NCBI GenBank assembly: GCA_003864495.1
Contig: ML133486.1
Location: 1,078,059 to 1,142,058, forward strand
Source of the DNA: Nemopilema nomurai
Lineage: Eukaryota > Cnidaria > Scyphozoa > Rhizostomeae > Rhizostomatidae
Direction: 5' to 3'
DNA length: 64,000 nt
Shown: in pieces, positions 25,085-33,962 of the stretch
Numbering within the stretch: position 1 is the first letter of the stretch
How the letters are laid out: each line of letters begins with the position of its first letter
The notes under the pieces: model-generated
The model's database searches: none
Told to the model about the DNA's origin: nothing
The model's input: the letters and a program-made list of their open reading frames with translations, nothing else
Program-made: the position numbers and the translations under genes

Positions 25085-26294
25085 GTTCAACTTTGAGCAG
25101 AACTTAATGGTCAGCGGCGGCTACTTTTGAAACAACAAAGCATACAATACGATTGATGATAGTCCATGGAAAACACAATGGATTGACTAAGTTATTTACA
25201 AAGGTTAATGTTCAGGGCCGGTCGAGAACCCGGGATCAGTAAGGACCCAAACTACGCTGGGACCCAGACTTCCGTACTTGTCGCAAATTTTCACCGGCAA
25301 ATTGGTACAATCCATTTTGGATCCAAGAGTGCTTTGTTCCCAATGTTCTAAATCAAAACTGGAAATTCACAACAAAGCATTGTTCAGAAAAATGTATTTT
25401 TTTCGTGGCATTTTTTTGACGAGACCCCATAGAGGAATAGCATTGCCTCAACGTTGGGCGAATGGCACTTGTGTCAACCGCATTGAGTACCTTTTATGGT
25501 AGGTAAATACAATACCTTTTATTTTATGTTACTTTTTGTATTCTGTTTGAAAACAAATTCAGATGATATTCAATATTATTGATCGTATAGAGGCCATATA
25601 CCCGCAGTTATAAAGACAGCCTTGCTATAGTGGCAGGCTTTAGGTGCAATGTCTCAGAAGTTTTTTTGCTGTGATTATGGATTTGGCAATGCATTTGCCC
25701 TTACTTTTATCATTTTCAAAAGCCATGGTTCACTTTTACGACCCTTTACAAGACAATTTAGCTAAGATTTTTGCCAAAGTGCAAATCGTAATGGCCCGCA
25801 CTTGACCATGAATTAAAACTACTGGGCTGCAATTTTAAAGACTTCTTTCTACTACTGTAAAAATACGGTCTATGACGTCAAGGTAGCAATAGACGGTAAG
25901 TCGGTAAGGGGAAGTGGGGAACAAGACGATAACCGATTTTTTCTTTACAAAGGATAAACTGGTCGCTAGGATACACTGAGACGGAAAATCAGATTTCAGA
26001 AGCACTTTTATCATGAAGGAAAACTTGGCCGGCGAAACAGGGGGCACAGGGGGGACATGGCCTCCCCACATTTTGTACAGCAAAACACGTTGCTTACCCC
26101 CCCTCCCACTCTAAAATTTTGCAATGAAAGAACTTCAAGTGTATTTACATGCGCACATGTTTAAACAATACGTGTGAATGTTTTGCTCATCCAGTATAAG
26201 TGTTGGAACAACATTTATTTTGAATATCCAACAAAGTGACCTTGACAATTAAATTTAAAATTGAGTCTGACAATGTTGGTACAAAAAATTTGTT
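25085..26294. other. Intergenic stretch
   Basis: No gene recognised. A G- and C-rich patch at about 26036-26105 (GGGGGACATGG and CCCCCCTCCC blocks on either side of an AT stretch) resembles the end of an invertebrate DNA transposon, but no terminal repeats or target duplication could be found. Confidence 0.4.
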
Positions 26295-26649
26295 TTTATT
26301 CAAATTATGAAAAAGCTATCCCTTCAAAATTGGCTTGTAAAAATTTTTTAAACAGTTGACAACAATATGATACAAAGAAAAATATAAAAATGGCAAAAGC
26401 CTTTAAAAGTGTACTTAAATGAAGTTAAAATCGTGTGGCTTTATACAGGGGGAGTGATGGGAAGTAGATGCTTGTCTTAAGAAAAAAGCCATCCAATGAT
26501 TTAGAATATAAAACTATAACTAACATGCTGACATGGGAGCTTGTATGGGAGTATAATTGTCATAACATTGCTCTTCAACTATGGGAAAGTCATTTGCAAA
26601 AGTGCATAGGAGCCCAGAATGGTTTAATATGCACAGAATATTCATCAAA

Positions 26650-28427
26650 CTAAAGTTCATCATGACCTAAAAAGGCTGAATGCTCTTCACTTCCTTCTAT
26701 AATTTCTGGGTCCTCCAGGGTTCCTTCATTTTCTGGTACATTTTCATCATTATCTTCCATATCCTGGATGTCACTTGGATCATTTTCCTCATCTTCTGCA
26801 TCTGGAGCTTCATCTTTATCTTCTATGAATCTACGAGTCCTTTCTTTTGAATCTCTCCTTGAAATCTCATCAACATCCCCTTCATCATATCCCTCAGGCT
26901 TTTGTGCGCCCCTGTAGATTTCAGGGCTAGCAGCTTCTTCTCCTTCAATTTGATGGGCAAAATAGTTTTCTAAAGCCCTAGCTAAGTTACCTTTGGCTTC
27001 TTTTTGGGCTACTGTATCAGAACTTTTATCACCCAGGAGATCAAAAAATCTGTTTCCAAAAGCAGGTGAGCCTTCAAGGCCATTGACATAGATATCAAGG
27101 AAAGCCTTTCTTGAAAGCTTTCCTGTATTCTTTTTAAGGTACCGTAGAAGAGTCTCTCTGATCCTATTACCATTAATTCGATGATACTCACCCCATGGGG
27201 CATTAGAAGGATCTACCCGCTCAAAGCATAATGCTGCCACTCTCAACTGTTCCTTTGTAAATTGTCTTATCATTTCTCTAGTCAATGTCTTTTTTCCACC
27301 TGTCAAGGTTTTGTAAGCTTTCTTAGCATAATCAATGACAAACTTAGTGTCTTTCTCTTGATATATTTCTCTAACCTCCAAAGCCAGTAGTTTCAGAGGA
27401 TATACTCCCTTTTCATTTACAGAGTCTAGCATATTAACCCTTACATCTTCAAGATCAGCATTTCCCATTGACAGATCCCCTTTCCCAGGGTACATCCAGT
27501 CAACAATGAACTCACTCAATGGCTTTGATTCTTGAGTCACATTGTCACAGTTACTGAAATCGAGGTCCCTTTTCTTGTACCTGTCAAATCTAGAGAACAA
27601 GAGTGCCACAGCCACATTGTTTGATCCGTAAGACAGAACATTATGGTACATTCCCTTTGGCAAGAACAAACAGTCCCCTTTCTCAATCTTTGTATATTGC
27701 CATGGTACTTTTGATACCTTTGGGTACTTGAGCAAGTCCACAGAATGCACATTGATTTTAGAATACCCCCCATGTGCAGGGGCAGCCTCCCATGCCTTGT
27801 AGATATTTTTCTCCTGTTCCAAAGCAATGAGTTTCCATTCCTTGGTTCCATTCAATAAACAGTTCATCGTGTTAAAAGCATCTTTATGCAGAACACTGCT
27901 GGCATTACCCCCATTCATCCAGAAGTCAACCTCTACCATTCTGTGCTCAAATGTCCCACAAGTCATGAATGGTAACACCCCAGCTTCATGGTACATCGGT
28001 TCGGGTAATTCTGTTACAATATAGCCTTTATGATTTGGGTCATGATAGTTTTTCGCAAAATGCTCCATTGTGTCCCTTCCTACACCTAGAACCCCATAAG
28101 GCGTCCTGCCAAATTTTTCCTTCCGACCCTCAAGTCGTAACTCCATGTCTCCATAGTTCTTGATCAAATATTCGTCCGTCCATTTGGTGTAGCCTCCCCA
28201 GCTCTTGGTAGCACCCCTAAAGACTGCAGGCTTGGAATGTTTGACAAAATTCTTCCAGAACTCTTCAGGGGGGTAAGTGCCGGCTGAATTCGGGAAACTG
28301 GATCCGCGTGAGCTCCTAATGGCTGCAAGTGGCCTCTCTGTAGAAACTGTTCCGGTTCAGAAGAAGAAGACAAATCGAATCCGACCCCAATTAGACAAAA
28401 TAAATGAAATAAACATTGCCTATCCAT
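26650..28427 (-). CDS. JmjC/cupin-like ER-lumenal oxygenase, inverted copy A, with N-terminal frameshift
   Basis: Predicted Fe(II)/2-oxoglutarate-dependent oxygenase. The JmjC core has an HKD metal triad (in SSVLHKDAFN) and a distal His in KGMYHNVLSYG. A helical region follows, then a long Asp/Glu-rich tail, and the protein ends in GHDEL, a classic ER-retrieval signal. ATG at 28427 begins a hydrophobic signal-like peptide (MDRQCLFHLFCLIGVGF). Compared with copy B, three small deletions at about 28279-28306 total 10 bases, so this start is out of frame with the JmjC core. The core frame is open from 28356 and has no ATG before the one in NYGDMEL. The copy may be a pseudogene, use an internal start, or contain a sequencing error. 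A possible minus-strand AATAAA lies at 26295-26300. The site where the hAT entered copy B is uninterrupted here. The substrate is unknown. Confidence 0.75.
28279..28306 (-). other. Frameshifting indel cluster in JmjC copy A
   Basis: Aligned with 29130-29190 of copy B, copy A lacks 5, 2 and 3 bases in separate places. The first two disturb the frame and their sum is not a multiple of three. This moves the signal-peptide frame into one that ends at TGA just after GGCTACACCAAATGG. Confidence 0.7.
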
Positions 28428-28429
28428 AA

Positions 28430-29005
28430 CGAGAAAAGACAGTCAAACTTTCTCCTTAGCACACAGGAAGAAATTCGGTCTCAAATCGTTGTTCCTGTTG
28501 CTTATGATCTTGACAACGGGACTGGGAAGTGTGAAGGCGCCTTCTTGCAACCTGGGGAAAAAACTCATGGGGCCAACCCTTCCCCATCGTCAATAGCCTC
28601 CCCAACTGTAATAAGTGGACGGCCCCTTGTCATAGGTAGTAACACTGACGGTAAAGATGCAATAGGGTGATAAAATATTTCTCGCACCCAAAGATTATTT
28701 ACAAAAATGCCGTAGCTTTTGTAGAACGAACTGGAAAGGTAGAACATTGCCTAAAAGTGTCGTCTATTATCAAATTGAGGACGTACCTTAAAAGAAATAA
28801 CTTGGTTTTGCATTTGGTGAAACTTGTTACAGAGAAGATACGGAGCACCCCGGAAGCCTCTTCCTCGTTCCATTCAAATTGCAACCGGAAAATTCTATTG
28901 CTATTGACAGCATCAACAACATTTGCAAATTCTTCCTGTTCAGACCGAATGAAGACGAGTGTCCTCCCTGCGTAATCAGAACTCCGACAAAGAGCAGTGT
29001 CAGTG
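28430..29005. promoter_or_regulatory. Shared intergenic region between head-to-head JmjC genes
   Basis: About 575 bp separate the two divergent ATGs, so the segment must hold the promoters of both genes, or a bidirectional one, unless 5' UTR introns exist. No TATA box or initiator was convincing. A candidate minus-strand exon pair overlaps it (28565-28967). Confidence 0.4.
28565..28967 (-). CDS. Candidate two-exon minus-strand coding segment (uncertain)
   Basis: Exon a (28787-28967) follows the acceptor CTGATTACGCAG and ends at a strong donor, AAG|GTACGT. It reads RTLVFIRSEQEEFANVVDAV and onward without stops. A very short intron (about 56 bp) could end at CTACCTTTCCAG. This joins in phase to a frame reading FYKSYGIFVNNLWVREIF and ending in TGA after EGLAP. 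Composition is protein-like but the family is unrecognised. It starts just upstream of the plus-strand JmjC ATG. It could be part of another gene whose other exons were missed, or chance. Confidence 0.28.
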
Positions 29006-29260
29006 ATGAATTGGCAGTGCCTGCTTCACGTATTTGCTGTAGTTGGATTCCCGTTTTGCTTTGCCTCTAAAGTGGAGCAGAGTCTACCGAGAGGCCACTT
29101 GCAGCCATTAGGAGCTCATGCGGATCCAGGCTCAGTTCCCGAATTCAACCCAGGCACTTATCCCACCCCTGAAGAATTCTGGAAGAATTTTGTCAAACCT
29201 TCCAAGCCTGCAGTCTTTAGGGGTGCTACCAAGAGCTGGGGAGGCTACACCAAATGGACG
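29006..29260 (+). pseudogene. JmjC ER-lumenal oxygenase copy B, 5' fragment (cut by hAT)
   Basis: From ATG at 29006 the frame encodes a signal-peptide-like start (MNWQCLLHVFAVVGFPFCFA), a Gly/Pro-rich linker, and the start of the cupin fold including EEFWKNF and FRGATKSWGGYTKWT (residue 85). After residue 85 the frame enters the transposon and stops at TAA (29336-29338). Removing the element and one target duplication restores continuity with 33963-35423, giving a 571-residue product, so the gene was intact before the insertion. Confidence 0.82.
29253..29260. repeat. Left 8-bp target-site duplication (AATGGACG)
   Basis: Identical to 33955-33962 and present once at the matching position of the empty copy A. 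Confidence 0.95.
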
Positions 29261-29289
29261 CAGTGGTGGCGCCAGAGGGGGGGCAGGGG

Positions 29290-29337
29290 GGGCTACAGCC
29301 CCCCGTCGGAGGAGGCTAGCCCCTCCGTCGGAAGATA
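29290..29337. repeat. Left subterminal hAT motifs
   Basis: Two copies of a partly palindromic motif (GCCCCCCGTCGGAGG and AGCCCCTCCGTCGGAAG). Similar copies occur near the right end at about 33896-33935. Subterminal repeats of this kind are typical transposase-binding sites in hAT elements, which is the role inferred here. Confidence 0.7.
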
Positions 29338-29637
29338 AATTATGCTTGAATTTTTTTTGTCGGAGCGAATTTTTTAAGTTTTGGCGGAAATAGAAATTTC
29401 TAAAAGGACTGTTATCAGAATTCAGGAAGCTCATCCCAAAACAACTCATCGACACATCAATTTCATGGTAAATAATAATCTGTTATAAGAAGTTTGAATT
29501 GGTTGTTTAGATGTTCAGTACCAGGTGTTTTCCGCATGCTGTTAAATTTGATCTTATGTTATGGATAGTGCAGTTCGTCCAAATCTTGCTTGCTATAACC
29601 AACCTACAACATCGGAATATTTTTGTGCGATAGCGAT

Positions 29638-32600
29638 ATGGCAACAAATGTTACCCGTTTCAGTGTTAGATGTAGTATATGTAATGACGTATTTAACAAT
29701 GATTACGCTGCCGCCACACGAAAGTCCAAGCACAAAGATTTGGCTGCAATGGGAAGGACTGCTCCTACGACGGCAATAGTTGAAACGGACTCGCAGCAGA
29801 GAAAAATAAAAACATTTTTTCAATCAAAAGGCGGTACTTTTCCAAAGAAACGAAAGGTTAATGATTTTGAAACTGAAAGAACAACAGAAGACCCCGAAGA
29901 ACAAGAAGTTGAAATTTCGAAAATTCAAGACGAAGAGCAAATCGAACGTGGTATGTTATACGTTTTAATATTTAAGTCCTTTTAATACGAGGAAAAACAC
30001 TTAGCAAAGGGCTTCAGCCATAAAAACAATCAAACTCATTTACGTAGTAGCTAAGCCATTTTACCCCATCCCAACCATACATATTTGTAGTGTTTTGCTT
30101 CTACGTACACGTTTTTTTATTTATAAGAAACTTGACTCAAGCCCAGAGTACTAATAGTTTCCAAATTTCTTATTTTTTACTATTTTTAAGGGAAACCATC
30201 TATTACTATTTACGATAAATCCTTCTAGTTTTTTTTATAAACAAGTTCCTTATTAAGAAAAAAACGTGTATTTTTATAGGAAACCTAGCTCTCCAGAAAT
30301 TAAAAGTTTCTTATTTTCGGACCTATATAATATGGGATTTCACTGCGACTGCGACATATTTAAACAAATATACCTGGCTATGACTGGATGAGGAATAAAC
30401 CTTGTTAGACGTATAAATTTCTTCGTTTTATTTACAAATAAAAATAATTTTTTGGATGATTTTGATATTAAGAGTCACAAAAGATTGATTAGTAAAAATG
30501 CCTTTTTGTCCATCTCCCAGGAGATATTATAATCTTTTTCACCCATCTCCCAGGAGATATTATAATCTTTGTTTAAACTTCCAGGTACAACTTCTAGCTT
30601 GGACCCCGAAGTCACGAATGTAGATGCTGACAACTACGTCACCATTTCGGAAGCCGAACAGTCGATGTCGGACATTGTGGAAGCAGCAAATGAAAGCGAC
30701 AGCAACGAGGATATCGAGGAAAATTTGGAACAGTTGGAACTCGAGTTGGAAGATGAAGTTGATCCTGCAGGATTATCAGCCGAAGGTATACTAACTAGCT
30801 ATCAGATATAATCGTAACTCTCCATTAACCAGCGGCGTAGGGGGGTACTAAAAAGTGGAAGGGCGCGTGAAAAAAGGGCACCTTGGTATGTAATTAAGAC
30901 GAAGGCAAACCCTGCTAGAAGGGCACGGGGGCATGCTCGCCCGGAAAAGTTTTGCATATAAGCAGCCACTTTGGCTCCCATAGCCTCTTTCGCACTAAAG
31001 CTCAAAGAAAAGTCTAAAACAATGAAAAGAGGCACTTCTCAGATATAAAATAGGGCACTGCCAAGAACTTAACAGGAAAAAAGTTTGCAAAGTGTGATGG
31101 ATAATTTTTTTCGTTTTAGCACTTCAAGGAGATTCGAGAGGACCGCAACTTACACTATCCGTCGCTGGCCCCAAGGACATATCCTCAACCAAAGACGGCG
31201 GACCTGTGCAGCCTCGTAATATTTCCTTCCCTACACATTTGATTGGCAATCAGCATCGCGCATTCACACCTTTGCTGTATGAAAAGTATCCCTGGATTGA
31301 GTATTCGCAAATGGAGGATGCCATCTTCTGTTTCCACTGTCGTAATTTTTCAGAGAATCGGAAGGATCCAGCGTTTGTTAGTCAAGGCTTGCGCAATTGG
31401 AAAAGATGCTATGGCACCAAAGTGAATGATAACAAACTCTTGCAACATCAAACCAGCCATCTTCATGCCCAAAGTGTAGCTGCTAAAGCGCACTATGAAA
31501 ACGTTAAGTCTGGAAATTTTCAGACCATTGCCACACTTCATGATGCCGCTTATTCGAAACTGGTTAAAGACAACAGGCATTACATGCGAGTGATTTGCGA
31601 AGTCCTGCTTCTCACTGCTCAGCGGAAGATTGCCCAACGTGAGACTGGAGGTTCATTTCGTGTTGCCGATATAAATAAAGAAGCTCTAGACTATGGACCT
31701 TCTTGTGGTAATTTTCTTGCGATACTTGGTCTTCTTGCAAGGCATGACCCAGTTGTTGCTGACAAAATCCGCACTGGCCCGAAAAATGCAAAGTATACTC
31801 ACCACAGCGTACAGAATGCCATCTTAGACATTATGAAAGACATGGTTCTTGAGCAAATAAAAAGTGAGCTCAATAAGGCTCAGTATTTTACCGTCCTTTC
31901 AGATGAGTCTAAAGATAGAAGCAAAAAAGAGCAGCTTGTTGTTGCAGTCCGTTACTGCTACGAGAATGCCATACATGAGGAATTTATTGGCATTGCTGAG
32001 GCGCAAAGTTTAGATGCAGATGGTCTTTCAGACACAATAATTGAACGATTGCAACGCATCGAAGCCAACATGAAAGCATGCGTGGGGCAAGGCTACGATG
32101 GAGCTTCTGTTGTTTCTGGTCACCTGAATGGCGTTCAAAGGAAACTTCCTCTGAAAACCGGTGCTGAAATGGCTTACTACGTCCATTGCTTTTGTCATCG
32201 ATTGAACCTTGTGATCGTCGATGTTGTGAAATCAATCAGTTGTGTGGCAGACATGATATCGCTATTCAGAAGCCTGCATTCTTTTCTGAGCAGCAGCACC
32301 GTTCATGTACGATGGGTAAAGGTCCAAGAGGATCACAAGGTTCATGTGATGGAAATTGGAAAAGTTTCTGACACGAGATGGTCTTGCCAGGCGAAGCAAT
32401 TCAATGTTTTCTGGGAGCGGTTGGATATCTTGGTGGAAGTCCTGCAGGATGTGATTGACACAGATACGAACCCCGGTCGCAGAACAGAAGCTACTGGTTA
32501 TCTTCTGCAGATTGACAGGAAATTTGTGAGATACCTGTTTGCCATCCGACACGTCTTGAACAAAGCCAAATTTGCGTCTGACATGTTGCAGAAACCCTCC

Positions 32601-33365
32601 AATGATTTGAGTCAAGCCATTGATCTCATTGCAACATTGAAAGATGAACTGGATGACTGTCAAAGCAGGGATAAGATTCAAGAGTTCTGGGATACTGCCG
32701 AAGAAGCAGCGGATCGCTTGGAATTGCCGGAAGAAAAAAGACCACCAAGAAAGAGGGCAACGCCTGCTTCTCTTCGAGAGTTTGTTGTGGAAGCATCTTC
32801 AGAGCCTCAAGTAGCAAGCGGGTTTGATGGCTACGTACAAAATGTCAAAGAAATACTAAACAGAACAACTGCAGAACTTTGCAAGCGGTTTGACGAAAAA
32901 AACATAAAGATCATGAAAGGCATAACTGCATTGGCCCCCAAGTCGAAAAGCTACTTGGACCCAACAACTCTTGTCAATTTTGCTGAGCTTTTTCAGTCTG
33001 AAATTGGTGCACTACGCAGTGAAATTGCCACATTTAAATATATGCTCTCAAGAAAAGAAGAAAAACACCGCCCAAGCACACTTCTGCAACTAGAGGCACA
33101 CTTGGAAAAGCTAAATGAAGCTTTCTTTGAGCTGCACCGGCTTGTATCCATCGCATGCACTTTGCCAGTCTCTTCAGCCGAATGTGAACGCAGCTTCAGC
33201 TCTATGCGCCTCATCAAGAGTGATCTGCGCTCACTTATGAAGGACGAGCGTCTAGACAGTCTGATGATGCTAGGTATTCATCGTGCCCGTGGAAGTGCTC
33301 TTGACTTGGACTCAGTAGTAGACAGATTTAAGGCTAAGTTCCCGAAGAGTAGAATTGCTCTGTGA
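29638..33365 (+). CDS. hAT-family transposase, ZnF-TTF / DUF4371 type, three exons
   Basis: Cut-and-paste transposase of the element that contains it. Exons 29638-29950, 30585-30785 and 31120-33365 join through GTATGT/CCAG and GTATAC/TTTTAG junctions to one 919-residue frame. ATG at 29638 was chosen because the reading upstream has no other ATG. Residues 1-200 are charged and low-complexity, with a basic KKRKV. A TTF-type zinc finger (FCFHC, about 242-245, with later HxxxxH pairs) starts near 205. A DUF4371/RNase H-like catalytic region follows, with likely acidic residues at Asp433 (LSDESKD) and Asp498 (GYDGAS). The C-terminal hAT dimerisation domain contains PVSSAECERSFSSMR, whose Glu (about 861) is the likely third catalytic residue. 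No stop or frameshift is seen. Nearest described relatives are ZMYM1-like hAT-derived proteins. Confidence 0.93.
30508..30570. repeat. Direct repeat in hAT intron 1, next to the acceptor
   Basis: The block CATCTCCCAGGAGATATTAT followed by AATCTTT occurs twice about 34 bp apart, ending 14 bp before the exon 2 acceptor. Its TCTCCCAGGAGA part is nearly palindromic. Confidence 0.8.
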
Positions 33366-33895
33366 AACAATTTTGATTCTTGGACTTGAATTTTCGATAT
33401 GTAGAAGTGCGTATTCCACCGCTTAGGTCTGTTCCTATAAAGTTACGTTGTGTTCCAGTTTTCCTTAAGTTCAGTTGGTTGCTTTTTATTTAAATTCATA
33501 CTTTCCAAAGATAGGCCCTACTTGAATTGGCAACGTTTGATGAGTTGTAAAGATTTAGAGTAGTTTTAAGCTTATCTAGAGGCAGCTTTCAAAAAAAATT
33601 TCCAGGGACGCCGGAGAAGGGGGGCGCGGGGGGGCAAGCGCCCCTCCTGCCCTTTGCTAGGAGGGGCAAGGGAGGGGGCAAACGTGCCCTTAGTAATATG
33701 TCAAAAAACGTAGTAAAAAACACGATTACACCATTTTGATAGCATTTTTAGCCAATCTAATGGGTGTAGCCACCAAAATTTTCCCGGGGGAGTACCCCCG
33801 GACCCCCCGAATTTTCGGCTCGCAACGCTCGCCTTCGGTCTCCAGTACCCTTACAATTCCTTGTCGCCCCCTAGCCCTATCGTTCTCTAAAAAAA

Positions 33896-33935
33896 TTAGC
33901 CCCTCCGTCGGAAGTGCTAGCCCCTTTGTCGGAGG
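33896..33935. repeat. Right subterminal hAT motifs
   Basis: TAGCCCCTCCGTCGGAAG and TAGCCCCTTTGTCGGAGG match the left-end motifs. Further inward, about 33600-33850, is a G/C-rich low-complexity stretch with a hairpin-like CCCGGGGGAGTACCCCCGG. Confidence 0.7.
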
Positions 33936-33954
33936 AAACCTAGCGCCACCACTG

Positions 33955-33962
33955 AATGGACG
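33955..33962. repeat. Right 8-bp target-site duplication (AATGGACG)
   Basis: Directly follows the CACTG terminus of the hAT. Identical to 29253-29260. Confidence 0.95.

Larger units (their letters stand above)
29261..33954 (+). mobile_element. Full-length autonomous-type hAT transposon (4694 bp) inserted in JmjC copy B
   Basis: The left end CAGTGGTGGCGCCAG and right end CTAGCGCCACCACTG form short inverted repeats (CAGTGGTGGCGC). They are flanked by a perfect 8-bp duplication AATGGACG (29253-29260 and 33955-33962), diagnostic of hAT integration. The uninterrupted sequence in copy A (CCAAATGGACGGACG) is the empty site. Inside are a three-exon transposase and G/C-rich subterminal regions with repeated CCCCTCCGTCGGA motifs. 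Intact ends, an intact coding region and a perfect duplication indicate a recent insertion. Confidence 0.95.

Noticed and set aside
28164..28427. Separate 87-codon minus-strand protein overlapping the start of JmjC copy A
   Set aside because: Its first half matches the leader of copy B, and its second half is the JmjC core read in the wrong frame, so it is one frameshifted gene, not a second gene.
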